Shown piece by piece: positions 1 through 8,371 of a DNA stretch of 64,000 nucleotides. Within the stretch, counting starts at the first letter, position 1. Every line of letters starts with the position of its first letter. Source of the stretch: Planctomyces sp. SH-PL62 (lineage in GTDB: Bacteria; Planctomycetota; Planctomycetia; Planctomycetales; Planctomycetaceae). Below the pieces are notes generated by a model that searched no databases, had not been told where the DNA came from, and saw only the letters and a program-made list of their open reading frames with translations. The DNA is taken from positions 105,410 through 169,409 of the forward strand of contig CAMDPX010000001.1 in assembly GCA_945905295.1 (NCBI GenBank), in the 5' to 3' direction. The translations under genes were made by a program, and so were the position numbers.

Positions 1-425
1 CGGCGGAAGCCGCGGCCGCCGAGGAGTTCAAGGAGTTCGATGAACCGGATGCGGCCGACCCGTCGAAGTCGACGATGTTCAGCCGCTTCAAGGCGATGAA
101 GAAGGACATCCAATCCGAGACTGTGCCGCTTTCAGAAATTCAGCACCAACTCGAAGGATTGAAGTCGAATGAGCAGTGGGGCTTCGTCTTCAAGTCGGTG
201 CATGAACCGCATCCGATTCTGTACGGCAATATTTTTGCCTCGTGCTACTTCCTGATGACCGGCTTCCATGCGCTGCACGTCATCATCGGCATGATCCTGT
301 TCGCCATCGTCCTGAAGCAGCCGAAGCTCGAAGGTTGGCACGACTTCGTGGAGAACAGCGGCCTGTATTGGCACTTCGTCGACTTGGTGTGGATCTTCTT
401 GTTTCCGTTGCTCTATATCGTTTGA
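1..425 (+). CDS. ctaE: cytochrome c oxidase subunit III, C-terminal part
   Basis: Membrane subunit III of a heme-copper (aa3/caa3-type) terminal oxidase. The start lies before the window; the frame is open from base 3 and gives about 140 residues. An Ala/Glu-rich charged stretch is followed by hydrophobic helices, the first containing GFHALHVIIGM and the last ending HFVDLVWIFLFPLLYIV, which are the family's conserved closing signatures. Subunit IV follows after 82 bp, so the oxidase operon continues to the right. The charged loop before the last helices is long compared with proteobacterial subunits III; I infer that this is lineage-typical rather than damage. Confidence 0.93.
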   Translation, partial: AEAAAAEEFKEFDEPDAADPSKSTMFSRFKAMKKDIQSETVPLSEIQHQLEGLKSNEQWGFVFKSVHEPHPILYGNIFASCYFLMTGFHALHVIIGMILFAIVLKQPKLEGWHDFVENSGLYWHFVDLVWIFLFPLLYIV

Positions 426-456
426 AGCCACTCTCGCTAGCGCGAAGGCCAACGAG

Positions 457-477
457 CCACCGGCACAGGGCCGGTGG
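457..477. repeat. short GC-rich hairpin between oxidase genes
   Basis: An 8-nt perfect stem (CCACCGGC with GCCGGTGG) around a 5-nt loop lies in the gap between the subunit III and IV genes. It has no T-run after it, so it is more likely an RNA-processing or stability hairpin, or a degenerate palindromic repeat, than a terminator. A similar CCACCGG hairpin occurs at 23894-23917. Confidence 0.5.
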
Positions 478-507
478 GGTTGAGAGAGATCAAAAAGGTT
501 TTCAGTT

Positions 508-888
508 ATGCACGACGATCATTCGCATCACGAACATCCTAAGTACGCCTTGATTTTTGCGGCGCTGTGCGTTTTCACGCTCATCTCGATCATGGCCGAC
601 GTGGTGCAACTGCCATATGCAGTGAAAGTGGTGGCCGTGTTGTCGGTGGCGACGTGCAAGGCGCTGTGCGTGTTGGCGTGGTTCATGCACCTGAAGTTCG
701 AGCGGGCTTGGAAGTATGTGTTGCTGGCTCCCACCACGATCCTCGCGCTGGGGCTGCCCCTGGCTCTGATGCCCGATGTTGGCGAGCACTACTACACGCA
801 GGAAGTTCCGCAGATGGATGACTACGCAGAGCATCTGGAACATCGGAAGCATGCGGCCGAGCATCACGGCGAGGCAGAGCCGGAGTAG
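508..888 (+). CDS. ctaF: cytochrome c oxidase subunit IV (prokaryotic type)
   Basis: Small membrane subunit of the terminal oxidase, 126 residues. The N-terminus is His-rich (MHDDHSHHEHPKYALIF) and is followed by three hydrophobic helices, the middle one ending in the conserved WFMHLKFE signature of the COX4-prokaryotic/CyoD-like family; the tail is acidic and His-rich. It lies 82 bp after subunit III and 44 bp before an ABC ATPase on the same strand, consistent with one operon. The histidines at both ends could bind metal, but that is inference. The subunit is thought to help assembly or stability rather than catalysis. Confidence 0.9.
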   Translation: MHDDHSHHEHPKYALIFAALCVFTLISIMADVVQLPYAVKVVAVLSVATCKALCVLAWFMHLKFERAWKYVLLAPTTILALGLPLALMPDVGEHYYTQEVPQMDDYAEHLEHRKHAAEHHGEAEPE

Positions 889-932
889 TCAACTTGGAGC
901 GCGGTGGTTGGGCTCCACCCTCCAGGAACATC

Positions 933-1871
933 ATGACCGCGATCTGCATTGATGATCTGACTCATGCCTACGGTGAGCGGCAAGCGCTCTGTGGCGTGAC
1001 GTTCGAGATTCGTCGTGGCGAGATCTTCGGAGTGCTCGGCCCCAATGGCGGCGGCAAGACGACTCTGTTTCGTGTTCTCTCGACGCTGTTGCCGATTCAG
1101 TCTGGCCGAGTAACTGTCTTGGGCTTCGATGTGGCGGCGAACTCTGCGGACATTCGGCGGCGTATCGGCGTGACGTTTCAAGCTCCAAGTCTCGATCGGC
1201 GATTGACTGTGCGAGAGAACCTCGTTCATCAAGGGCATCTTTACGGGCTCAGTGGGCGAACGTTGGCGGCGCGCATTGACGATCGGCTGGCTCGATTGGG
1301 ACTGAGCGATCGCCAGCACGCGTTGGTCAATTCGTTGTCGGGTGGCTTGCAACGCCGTGCGGAGATCGCCAAAGGGATGCTGCATGATCCGGAGTTACTG
1401 CTGCTCGACGAGCCGAGCACGGGACTCGATCCGGGTGCGCGGCACGATCTGTGGCGGTACTTGCTGCAGCTTCGCGATGAGAGTGGCGTGACGGTCGTGG
1501 TCACGACGCATCTGATGGAGGAAGCAGAGAAGTGTGATCGGCTCGGCTTGCTGGATCGCGGGAAGCTGGTCGCGCTGGGAACTCCGGCGGAATTGCGAGC
1601 GGAGATTGGTGGAGATTGTTTGACGATCTTGGCCGATGAGCCGGCTCGATTGTCGCAGTTGATCGTTGGACGATTCGGCATCGAGCCGAAGTTGTTCGGG
1701 CAATCGTTGCGGATTGAGAAGGCTCGTGGACACGAACTCTTGCGCGACTTGGTCGAAGCCTTCCCGAACGAGATCACGTCGGTGTCTTTGGGGAAGCCGT
1801 CTTTGGAAGATGTCTTTATTGCGAAGACGGGGCATCGGTTTTGGGATGAAGATGGAGCGGGAGTGAAATGA
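933..1871 (+). CDS. ABC-2 type exporter, ATP-binding protein
   Basis: ATPase of a two-gene ABC-2 exporter (DrrA/CcmA-like), 312 residues. Visible motifs are Walker A GPNGGGKTT (about 36-44, with Gly where most have Ala), Q-loop FQAP (82-85), signature LSGGLQ (135-140), Walker B LLLLDEPSTGLDP (155-167) and the H-loop TTHLMEEAE (His193). I chose the ATG at 933 because AGGA precedes it by 5 nt and the family normally starts with this sequence; an in-frame TTG at 894 would add 13 odd residues. The permease gene follows at 2051 after a palindromic repeat. Placement inside the oxidase operon suggests a role in cofactor or copper handling for oxidase assembly, but the substrate cannot be read from sequence. 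Confidence 0.92.
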   Translation: MTAICIDDLTHAYGERQALCGVTFEIRRGEIFGVLGPNGGGKTTLFRVLSTLLPIQSGRVTVLGFDVAANSADIRRRIGVTFQAPSLDRRLTVRENLVHQGHLYGLSGRTLAARIDDRLARLGLSDRQHALVNSLSGGLQRRAEIAKGMLHDPELLLLDEPSTGLDPGARHDLWRYLLQLRDESGVTVVVTTHLMEEAEKCDRLGLLDRGKLVALGTPAELRAEIGGDCLTILADEPARLSQLIVGRFGIEPKLFGQSLRIEKARGHELLRDLVEAFPNEITSVSLGKPSLEDVFIAKTGHRFWDEDGAGVK

Positions 1872-1917
1872 CACACCTTGCTTATGCCGACAACACCTGT
1901 TGGTTGGGTTTGAATTG

Positions 1918-2009
1918 CTGACAGAAAAATGGGGGCAGAAAAAAGTGACGAATCAAATCTTGTGACGATGGGAAGTTGCCCCTTTTTTCTGCCCCCATTT
2001 TTCTGTCAG
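1918..2009. repeat. 92-bp palindromic element between ABC genes
   Basis: Two perfect 28-nt inverted arms (1918-1945 and 1982-2009, outer end CTGACAGAAAAATGGGGGCA) enclose a 36-nt centre. The element fills most of the gap between the ATPase stop (1871) and the permease start (2051). The arms are A/T-rich for this genome and include A-runs and T-runs, so the transcript could form a very stable stem inside the operon. It has the architecture of a REP/MITE-like element and could also act as a partial terminator. Confidence 0.9.
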
Positions 2010-2050
2010 TCGTCTCCGCAATTACTTGTTTGAATTTATTGAGAAGCCTG

Positions 2051-2917
2051 ATGACATCGGGAACGTCCGACAAATCGACTCATGAATCGGCAGCGTTCTT
2101 TTGGCTGCCGATCTGGACGCTGACGCTGCGCGAGTTGCTGCGGTTCTTTCGGCAACGGACTCGGGTGGTCGGGGCGTTGGGGCAGCCGTTGATCTTCTGG
2201 GTGCTGTTCGGAGCGGGATTGCGTGGATCGTTTCAAGCTCCGGAGTGGGCGCCGGCGGAGATGACCTATCAGGAGTATTTCTTTCCCGGTGTGACGGTGA
2301 TGATCGTGTTGTTCGCGGCGATCTTCTCGACGATCTCGATCATCGAGGATCGGCGCGAAGGATTCCTGCAAGGGGTGCTGGTGGCTCCGGTGCCGCGGTT
2401 GGCGTTGGTGCTGGGCAAGCTGACGGGCGGGACGTTGTTGGCTCTGATTCAGGCGGCGTTGTTTTTGGTGATCGGTCCGCTGTTGCAATTCGTTGGGCTG
2501 GCACCGAGCCTCGGTTGGCAACTCAGCGCTGGCGGGTGGTTGGCGATGATTGGGTTTCTCACCCTGGTGGCGTTCGCGTTGACGGCTTTGGGATACTCGA
2601 TGGCGTGGTCGCTGGATTCGACGCAGGGGTTTCATGCGTTGATGAGCGTGTTTCTGATGCCGATGTGGTTATTGTCTGGCTCGTTCTTTCCGGTGCCAGA
2701 GTCGGGTTGGTTGTCGTGGGTGATGCGATTGAATCCGCTGACTTACGGCGTTGCTGGATTGCGTCGATTGATGTCTCCGCTGTTGGCAGACGCCCCGGTG
2801 AGTGCTTCACTACCGAGCCTGATGTCCTGCCTCGGGGCGACGTGCGTGTTTTGTTTGGTGACGGTGACGCTGGCCGGCTGGCTGACTCATCGCAGGAGTG
2901 TGATCAATGTCCGATAG
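2051..2917 (+). CDS. ABC-2 type exporter, permease
   Basis: Membrane partner of the ATPase at 933, 288 residues with about six hydrophobic helices. The segment EDRREGFLQGVLVAP (about 89-103) after the second helix is the conserved coupling region of ABC-2 (DrrB/NodJ-like) permeases, and WLLSGSFFPV plus MRLNPLTYGVAGLR near the end are also typical. ATG 2051 is preceded by GAGAAG; an in-frame TTG at 1976 would lie inside the palindromic element and is unlikely. Its end overlaps the next gene (SCO) by 11 nt, implying translational coupling and a shared role with oxidase maturation. Confidence 0.9.
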   Translation: MTSGTSDKSTHESAAFFWLPIWTLTLRELLRFFRQRTRVVGALGQPLIFWVLFGAGLRGSFQAPEWAPAEMTYQEYFFPGVTVMIVLFAAIFSTISIIEDRREGFLQGVLVAPVPRLALVLGKLTGGTLLALIQAALFLVIGPLLQFVGLAPSLGWQLSAGGWLAMIGFLTLVAFALTALGYSMAWSLDSTQGFHALMSVFLMPMWLLSGSFFPVPESGWLSWVMRLNPLTYGVAGLRRLMSPLLADAPVSASLPSLMSCLGATCVFCLVTVTLAGWLTHRRSVINVR

Positions 2918-3743
2918 CTCATCGTCAACGGACAATCGTGCGGCCGATGCGACTGGTGTTGTCGCCAAGCCCTTTGGATCGCCGGTGGGGAAACCTTTGA
3001 TTGTGAAATCGTTGTTTGTCGTGAATGGCATCGTCTGTTGCGCGCTGGTGGCGGCGTGGGTGGCGTTTGGTACGCGCGGCCGGAACAACTCGGACGAGCC
3101 GAAGCCGTTTGCCAGTGCGACAGACATCACCGATGACGACGACGACGGTCGCCCGAAGGTCATCAAGATAGAAATGAAATGGCCGGAGTCGGGGATCGCC
3201 GATTTCGAGTTCACGGAACGGAGCGGCAAGGTCGTTCACAAAGAGGATCTCGTTGGGCATCCGTGGGTCGTGAGTTTCATCTTCACGCATTGCGCGGGAC
3301 CGTGCTTCCGAGTGACCTCGGCGATGCGGCGGCTTCAAGACGAGTTCTTCCAAGACACCGACCTGCGGCTGGTGACGATCACGGTCGATCCGGAACGGGA
3401 CAGCCCAGCGCAGCTCGCCAAGTATGCGAAGGACTTTCAGGCGTCGCCGGAGCGGTGGTTGTTTCTGACCGATCCCACCGGACTGAAGGACAAGATTTAT
3501 CCGCTGATCAACGGCAGCTTTCTGATGCCGGTGCAAGAAGCGACCGGTGCAATGCGGATCGAAGGGCACGAGTTCATCCACACGAACAACATCTTGTTGG
3601 TCGATGAACGTGGCGTTGTGCAGGGCAAATGGAACTCGATCGACGACGCCAGCTTCGACCAACTGCGCCGCGAGCTGCGAAAGCGATTGAAGAAGACATC
3701 GGAAAAGAGTGTTCCAAGCGAAGCCGGCACGAAAACCGAATGA
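2907..3743 (+). CDS. SCO1/SenC family copper chaperone
   Basis: Membrane-anchored thioredoxin-fold protein that delivers copper to the CuA site of oxidase subunit II or keeps its cysteines reduced. Of 278 residues, about 34-54 form one helix, followed by an Asp-rich linker and the SCO domain. Copper ligands are visible: Cys129 and Cys133 in THCAGPC and His225 in EFIHTNN. The start overlaps the permease gene by 11 nt. The presence of all three ligands indicates a functional protein. Its place between the ABC exporter and the DUF420 gene fits an oxidase biogenesis block. Confidence 0.94.
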   Translation: MSDSSSSTDNRAADATGVVAKPFGSPVGKPLIVKSLFVVNGIVCCALVAAWVAFGTRGRNNSDEPKPFASATDITDDDDDGRPKVIKIEMKWPESGIADFEFTERSGKVVHKEDLVGHPWVVSFIFTHCAGPCFRVTSAMRRLQDEFFQDTDLRLVTITVDPERDSPAQLAKYAKDFQASPERWLFLTDPTGLKDKIYPLINGSFLMPVQEATGAMRIEGHEFIHTNNILLVDERGVVQGKWNSIDDASFDQLRRELRKRLKKTSEKSVPSEAGTKTE

Positions 3744-3748
3744 CCGTA

Positions 3749-3846
3749 GTTCCAAGTTCGGTCGTCGCTGAACTCGCCAGAGTTCAGAGAGCCGCGACCG
3801 AAGTCTGAATTCTGGCGAATTCAGCTACGACTCGCTGGAACTTGGA
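3749..3846. repeat. palindromic repeat, family A copy 1
   Basis: Imperfect inverted repeat with nested arms. The inner 27-nt arms (about 3765-3791 and 3804-3830) carry the core CTGAACTCGCCAGAGTTCAG or its variants, and the outer 9-nt arms TCCAAGTTC/GAACTTGGA lie at 3751-3759 and 3838-3846. The same core recurs in the elements at 7538-7656 and 25748-25867. It fills the gap between the SCO and DUF420 genes almost completely. Confidence 0.85.
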
Positions 3847-3869
3847 TCTACAGAATGGTGAAGGACGTC

Positions 3870-4349
3870 ATGACTCCAGATTGGGTGATGTGGTTGCCCG
3901 CGGTGAATGCCTCGTTGAATGGTGTGGCGACGGTCTTGCTGGTGCGCGGTTGGCAGCAGATTCATCGCGGTCAGCGAGTCGCTCACAAGCAGACGATGCT
4001 GGCGGCATTTGGCGTGTCGGTGGCGTTCTTGGCCTGCTATCTGACGTATCACTTCGCGTTGCAGCACTTCACGGGCAGCGGGTCGAAGAAGTTTGAGGGG
4101 GTCGGTTTCATTCGCCCCGTCTATTTCACGATCTTGATCAGCCACATCGTGCTGGCCGGCTTCGTGCCATTTCTGGCGGGGGCGGCGATCTGGTTGGGAT
4201 TGAAGGCGGATCGGGCCGAAAGGCTCGGACAAACGGCGGATTGGAGCCGCCATCGCAAGATCGCCAAGGTGACGTTTCCGGTGTGGTTGTATGTGTCGAT
4301 CACGGGAGTGGTGATCTATTTCTTGGCATATCACTGGCCGAGTTCATAG
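3870..4349 (+). CDS. DUF420 membrane protein (CtaM-like)
   Basis: Integral membrane protein of about 159 residues with four to five helices, matching DUF420. Conserved His residues in the helices are visible (YLTYHFALQHF and ILISHIVLAGF), as is the closing VWLYVSITGVVIYFLAYHW. In Firmicutes the family member CtaM is needed for maturation of heme-copper oxidases, and the gene sits here directly behind SCO. ATG 3870 is preferred because AAGGA precedes it by 4 nt; an in-frame ATG at 3855 would add five residues but lies just after the repeat and has a weaker ribosome site. Confidence 0.88.
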   Translation: MTPDWVMWLPAVNASLNGVATVLLVRGWQQIHRGQRVAHKQTMLAAFGVSVAFLACYLTYHFALQHFTGSGSKKFEGVGFIRPVYFTILISHIVLAGFVPFLAGAAIWLGLKADRAERLGQTADWSRHRKIAKVTFPVWLYVSITGVVIYFLAYHWPSS

Positions 4350-4393
4350 ACTCCGGCTGATGGTTACGCTTCGGGTTCGTGAGGATTGAGATC

Positions 4394-4690
4394 ATGTTGC
4401 GACGAATTGTGTTGGCCGTTGTGCTGTTGTTGGGTGCGGTCGGTCCGCTGGCTCAGTCGGCTCAGGCGTGCCCGATGTGCAAGATCGCCAATGAGCAGGA
4501 CTCGCTGCTGCCGAAGGCTTACATGTACTCGATCCTTTTCATGATGGGGATGATCTTCACGATCGGCGGTGGCATCGGCTATGGGATGTACCTGCTGGGC
4601 CGCAAAGAGAACGCGGCGATCGAAGGCTGGGAGCAGGGTGAGGCGGATGCCGAGTCGAATGCGGGGGGATTGCAGCCAGCGACGACGTAG
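4394..4690 (+). CDS. small membrane protein with CPMC motif
   Basis: 98-residue protein with a signal sequence (MLRRIVLAVVLLLGAVGPL, cleavage likely after AQA) followed at once by CPMCK, then one transmembrane helix (about 46-70, Met/Gly-rich) and a polar tail. I do not recognise a named family. The CxxC directly after the signal would face the periplasm and could bind a metal or act in thiol exchange. As last gene of the oxidase biogenesis operon, a copper or redox role is plausible but inferred. ATG 4394 has GAGG about 9 nt upstream; the GTG at 4379 is an alternative. Confidence 0.75.
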   Translation: MLRRIVLAVVLLLGAVGPLAQSAQACPMCKIANEQDSLLPKAYMYSILFMMGMIFTIGGGIGYGMYLLGRKENAAIEGWEQGEADAESNAGGLQPATT

Positions 4691-4708
4691 TTTCTGAGAA
4701 GGAAAAGT

Positions 4709-4782
4709 GCCCGACGAATTTAAGGAGACGACGAATGTGGTCCATCATTCGTCGTCTCCTTTCATTCGTCGGGCTCTTTTTT
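4709..4782. terminator. long hairpin terminator between convergent genes
   Basis: Arms of 29 nt (4709-4737 and 4745-4773, three mismatches or fewer) with outer end GCCCGACGAAT form one long stem with a 7-nt loop, followed by a run of seven T (4776-4782). It lies between the end of the oxidase operon (plus strand) and the end of the DUF983 gene (minus strand), the place expected for a terminator. Arm length and shape match the other palindromic elements, so it may be a repeat recruited as terminator. Confidence 0.75.
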
Positions 4783-4789
4783 TGAAGCC

Positions 4790-5185
4790 TCAATTCTCAG
4801 ACTCGTCACCCCCGCCCTCATCTGATTCGAAATCGGAAGCATCGAAGAAGCAGTCGAACGCCAGGAATAGCGAGCGGGCGTAGCGGAACCAGAACAGCGG
4901 CCAGAGCATGCAATAGACCGCCAGCGGTGGAGCGACCCATTCTTTCGGGACGCCGTATCCGAAGTGCAGGATCAGATAGGCGGCGCTCATGGTCAGCGAG
5001 GTCTGGCCGTAGTTGATGTACGTCGAACCGAGGAAGTAGCCGGGCGAGCGTTCGTACTTCAGTTGGCATCCCGAGCATCGTTCGTGCATGCGGAACCAGC
5101 CGATGAAGAGCGGGCCTTCGCCGCAGCGCGGACAGCGGAGATGCAGGGCTCGTGAGAGGAGCGTGGAGGCGGAGCGTTCGGGCAT
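4790..5185 (-). CDS. DUF983 family membrane protein
   Basis: 131-residue protein with an N-terminal zinc ribbon (CPRCGEGPLF at about 19-28 and CSGC at about 38-41) followed by two hydrophobic helices and an acidic tail. This is the DUF983 arrangement. Members of the family often lie beside cytochrome oxidase genes, and here the gene faces the oxidase biogenesis operon convergently. Molecular function is unknown; a role in respiratory chain assembly is inferred from neighbourhood only. Confidence 0.88.
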   Translation of the reverse strand: MPERSASTLLSRALHLRCPRCGEGPLFIGWFRMHERCSGCQLKYERSPGYFLGSTYINYGQTSLTMSAAYLILHFGYGVPKEWVAPPLAVYCMLWPLFWFRYARSLFLAFDCFFDASDFESDEGGGDESEN

Positions 5186-5210
5186 CGAGATTGAAGATCG
5201 TTATTTGAGG

Positions 5211-5996
5211 TCAGGCGAACTGGACCGGGTCGTACTCTGAATCGCTGGGGCGCACGATGAGTCCTGGGAATTGTCCCCGCAATACCTCGGCGAGGTGTTC
5301 CATCGCGGGGCGTTCGGTGGCGTAGTGGCCGGGCAGGATCAGCGCGATGTTGCTCGCTTCCGCTTCCAGGCAGGAGTGGAAGCGAGCTTCGCCGGTCAGC
5401 AACGCCTCGCAGCCTTGTTGAGCGGCATCGCGCAGAAACTCGGCGGCTGCTCCGCAGGCGATGCCGAGTTTGGTGATTGGCCGATCCAAGTTGCCGACGT
5501 ACTGCAATGTCGAGACACGCAGCGCGGGTTTCGTAAGTTCGATGAGTTCGCCCAGTGTCATCGCGGTCGGCAAATATCCTAAGCGGCCAGCGCCAAGTAT
5601 TGACGTCGAGAGCAAACGCAGCGGCAGCACGTCATACAGATCGAACAACCTCGCAAGCTGCGAGTTGATGCCGTTGACCGAGCTGTCGTAGCTGGTATGC
5701 GGGCTGTAAACCGAGACTCCCGCGCGGATCAGCGATAACAGCATTCGCCCTTCGGAGGTTTCGGCGGTCAGTCGCTGCACGGGGCGAAACAAGATCGGAT
5801 GATGACTGACGACCAACTGACACTTTGCCGCGATCGCTTCCTCGGCGACGTTCGGGGAGAGCGTCAAGCAGGTCAGCACCGATTGGATTTCCTCGGCTGG
5901 ATCACCGAGCAACAGTCCGACGTTGTCCCAATCCTCGGCGAGGTCCGGCGGTGCGTACTCACGCAGGAAATTGGTGATCTCTCGCAGTCGAATCAC
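5211..5996 (-). CDS. Nif3-like dinuclear metal centre protein
   Basis: Soluble Nif3/YbgI family protein of about 261 residues. It shows LAEDWDNVGLLLG near the start, SHHPILF in the middle (metal-binding His pair) and a C-terminal GHYATERPAMEHL segment with further ligands. The family forms hexamers with two metal ions per subunit; its cell function is uncertain (suggested GTP cyclohydrolase-like or regulatory). GTG 5996 is chosen because GGAG stands 6 nt before it; a TTG at 6008 would overlap the upstream DUF1501 stop. The two genes are probably cotranscribed. Confidence 0.9.
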   Translation of the reverse strand: MIRLREITNFLREYAPPDLAEDWDNVGLLLGDPAEEIQSVLTCLTLSPNVAEEAIAAKCQLVVSHHPILFRPVQRLTAETSEGRMLLSLIRAGVSVYSPHTSYDSSVNGINSQLARLFDLYDVLPLRLLSTSILGAGRLGYLPTAMTLGELIELTKPALRVSTLQYVGNLDRPITKLGIACGAAAEFLRDAAQQGCEALLTGEARFHSCLEAEASNIALILPGHYATERPAMEHLAEVLRGQFPGLIVRPSDSEYDPVQFA

Positions 5997-5998
5997 AG

Positions 5999-7447
5999 TT
6001 AGCTCCAATCGCGGATAGGGTGGCCAGTGCAGAGCGGAAACGACTCGCCGAGCAGCGGAGCGTGATAGCGCTGGCTGGGATCAACACCGAGGTGCGTGAG
6101 AATCGTGGCCGCAAGATCGGGAGGCGTGACCGGCTTGTCGCTGACATGGCCTCCCAGGCGATCGGTCGCTCCGAAGACATGCCCGGAGGGAACGCCTCCG
6201 CCGGCGACCAGTGCGGTGAAGGCATGGGGCCAGTGATCGCGGCCTGTCTTCTCGGTGGCGTTGTTCTGAGTGAACTGGCCGATCTTCGGGGTGCGGCCGA
6301 ACTCCCCGAGCGCCACGACCATCGTGCTGTCGAGCAATCCGCGTTCGTGCAGATCGGCGAGAAACGCGGCGAACGCGCGATCAAACACCGGAGCGAGTTT
6401 CTTCAGCCGATTGAAGTTGTCGTGATGCGTGTCCCAGAAGGGCGATTGCTTCTCATCGCGCGTGTCGTCGTCCCAATTGACTGATACGAGCGACACGCCA
6501 CGCTCGACAAGTCGGCGAGCGAGTAACAAGCTTTGTCCAAATTTGTGCGAGCCGTATCGTTCGCGCGTCGGTGCCGCTTCGCGGTCGAGATCGAACGCGG
6601 CAGCGGTTTGCTCGCCGGTGATCATCGAGAACGCCTGCCGGTATTGATCGTTGACCAATTGGTTTCGCGGCCCGTCTCCCAGCACTCTGCGCACGGAGTC
6701 CACTTCGCGGAGCAATCCCTCGCGGCGCAGCAGTCGTGCGGCGGGAACATCGGTTGGCAGCCGAATGCCCGGCACCGAAAAATCGTCGCGGCTGGGATCG
6801 CCGTCGATGAGGAAGGCGTTGTGCATCTCGCCCATCAAGCCGCTCGACTGGCCGGCGATGCGAGCGCCTTGGCTGGGAAACATCAGATACCACGGCAGCA
6901 CGACCGACGAGGGCATGCCACCGGAGGCTCGGCCGTATCGCATCACCATCGCCGAGAGTGACGGCCAATCGTCAGGAGCAAGCGTGTCAGTCGTGCCCGG
7001 TCGCCGATGCGGCCGTCCTGTGATCACTTGGCTGCACGCGGTGCCGTGGACTGGGTCGCCGTGAGTCATCGAACGCAACAGGCAGAGCTTGTCCGCCTGC
7101 TTCGCGAGGTTCGGCAGCAGTTCGGAAAGTTGAATGCCTGGGGCAGAAGTGGCGATCGGTTGAAAGATGCCGCGCACGTTTTCTGGTGCTTGCGTTTTCA
7201 AATCCCAGAGGTCGATATGACTAGGACCACCGAACAAAAAAATGAAGACACAGCGTTTGGCCGGAGCGAGCGGAGTCGCTTCGGTCTTGGCTTCATTTGC
7301 CTGAGCGACAGCGTTGAGTCGCAGGCCATTGATCGTCGATTCGCTCAGCCCCAGCCAACTGAGTCCGCCGATGCACAGCCACTCGCGCCGCGACAATCTC
7401 TGCGAGCGAATCCATGGCGTTTGATCGTCGTGCCCGAACTTAAGCAT
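5999..7447 (-). CDS. DUF1501 secreted protein (sulfatase-like fold)
   Basis: 482-residue exported protein. Near the N-terminus SRREWLCIGGLSWLGLS is a twin-arginine-like signal followed by a hydrophobic stretch. The DUF1501 domain fills the rest, with landmarks FLFGGPSHIDLWDLK, LCLLRSMTHGDPVHG, GEFGRTPKI and GRDHWPHAFTALVAGGG. The family belongs to the alkaline phosphatase/sulfatase superfamily but substrates are unknown; in planctomycetes it is often paired with DUF1549/DUF1553 cytochrome genes, which are absent here. It is the first gene of a two-gene unit with the Nif3-like gene. Confidence 0.9.
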   Translation of the reverse strand: MLKFGHDDQTPWIRSQRLSRREWLCIGGLSWLGLSESTINGLRLNAVAQANEAKTEATPLAPAKRCVFIFLFGGPSHIDLWDLKTQAPENVRGIFQPIATSAPGIQLSELLPNLAKQADKLCLLRSMTHGDPVHGTACSQVITGRPHRRPGTTDTLAPDDWPSLSAMVMRYGRASGGMPSSVVLPWYLMFPSQGARIAGQSSGLMGEMHNAFLIDGDPSRDDFSVPGIRLPTDVPAARLLRREGLLREVDSVRRVLGDGPRNQLVNDQYRQAFSMITGEQTAAAFDLDREAAPTRERYGSHKFGQSLLLARRLVERGVSLVSVNWDDDTRDEKQSPFWDTHHDNFNRLKKLAPVFDRAFAAFLADLHERGLLDSTMVVALGEFGRTPKIGQFTQNNATEKTGRDHWPHAFTALVAGGGVPSGHVFGATDRLGGHVSDKPVTPPDLAATILTHLGVDPSQRYHAPLLGESFPLCTGHPIRDWS

Positions 7448-7537
7448 CGCAAAATCCAGAAGGAGGCGAAGCGAACGGTGAGATTATAGGGCGGCGCAGC
7501 CGCAAAGTAGACGAGTCACTCCGTGACTCGACAATTC

Positions 7538-7656
7538 CGGTCACGGAGAGGCTGTGAACTTTTTGGTAGCTGAAGTCGCCAGACTTCAGAATTCACCGAG
7601 AAAACTGAACTCTGGCGAGTTCAGCTACCAATTCTTTCACAGCCTCGGAGTGACCG
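7538..7656. repeat. palindromic repeat, family A copy 2
   Basis: Inverted repeat of about 119 bp between the DUF1501 gene and leuD. The outer arms contain GAGGCTGTGAA and TTCACAGCCTC, the inner arms GGTAGCTGAAGTCGCCAGAC and its near complement around a GAGAAAACTGAA centre. It is almost identical over about 105 bp to 25748-25867 (three or four differences) and shares the GTAGACGAGTCACTCCG flank with it. The 308-bp gap 7448-7755 holds nothing else recognisable. Confidence 0.92.
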
Positions 7657-7755
7657 GTCTACTTTGCTTGCGATTCAGCGGGGAGCACCTAAGCTGTCTG
7701 TCGTGCGCTGGACAACGAGCGCGTTCTCACAGACTCCTCCTACCCGACGAAGACC

Positions 7756-8355
7756 ATGCTCAAGATTGAAACTGTTTCCGGCACGGCGGTGCCGTTGTTG
7801 TTGGATGACATTGATACGGATCGAATCATCCCCGCACGTTATCTGCGGTGCGTGACGTTTGATGGGCTCGGCGAGCACGCCTTTGAGGATGACCGCCAAC
7901 AAGATACGCGGCATCCGTTCGATGATCCGCGATTCCAGGGAAGCCGAGTGCTCGTGGCCGGACGAAATTTCGGCTGTGGCTCGTCGCGCGAACATGCTCC
8001 GCAGTCGCTGCTGCGGTGGGGCATCCAAGCGATCGTGGCGGAATCGTTCGCGGAGATTTTCTTTGGCAACTGCACGTCGCTGGGGATTCCCTGTGTCGTT
8101 GCGTCGCGAGCGGATTTGGAAAAGTTGGTCGCGGCGATTCAGGCGGATCCGAAGCTGGTGGTGACGGTCGATCTCGTCGGTTGCGAAGTGCGGTTCGGCT
8201 CGCAAACGGCAAAGGTCACGATGGTTGAGAGTGCTCGCGGTTCGCTCGTCAGTGGCCAGTGGGATTTTCTCGGCCAGTTGCTCGACAACAAACCGGGCAT
8301 CGCGGCGACGGCGGCGCGGGTGCCGTACTTGAATGGCTTCAACACGGCATCATGA
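7756..8355 (+). CDS. leuD: 3-isopropylmalate dehydratase small subunit
   Basis: Small subunit of isopropylmalate isomerase in leucine synthesis, 199 residues, the usual length. Landmarks are [14 protein letters not shown] (about 17-30), the aconitase swivel signature [14 protein letters not shown] and [17 protein letters not shown]. No leuC lies beside it, so the large subunit must be encoded outside the window, although the two are often adjacent. The following ABC permease gene starts 17 nt after the stop. Confidence 0.96.
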   Translation: MLKIETVSGTAVPLLLDDIDTDRIIPARYLRCVTFDGLGEHAFEDDRQQDTRHPFDDPRFQGSRVLVAGRNFGCGSSREHAPQSLLRWGIQAIVAESFAEIFFGNCTSLGIPCVVASRADLEKLVAAIQADPKLVVTVDLVGCEVRFGSQTAKVTMVESARGSLVSGQWDFLGQLLDNKPGIAATAARVPYLNGFNTAS

Positions 8356-8371
8356 GGTTGGCTCGGCTGTC

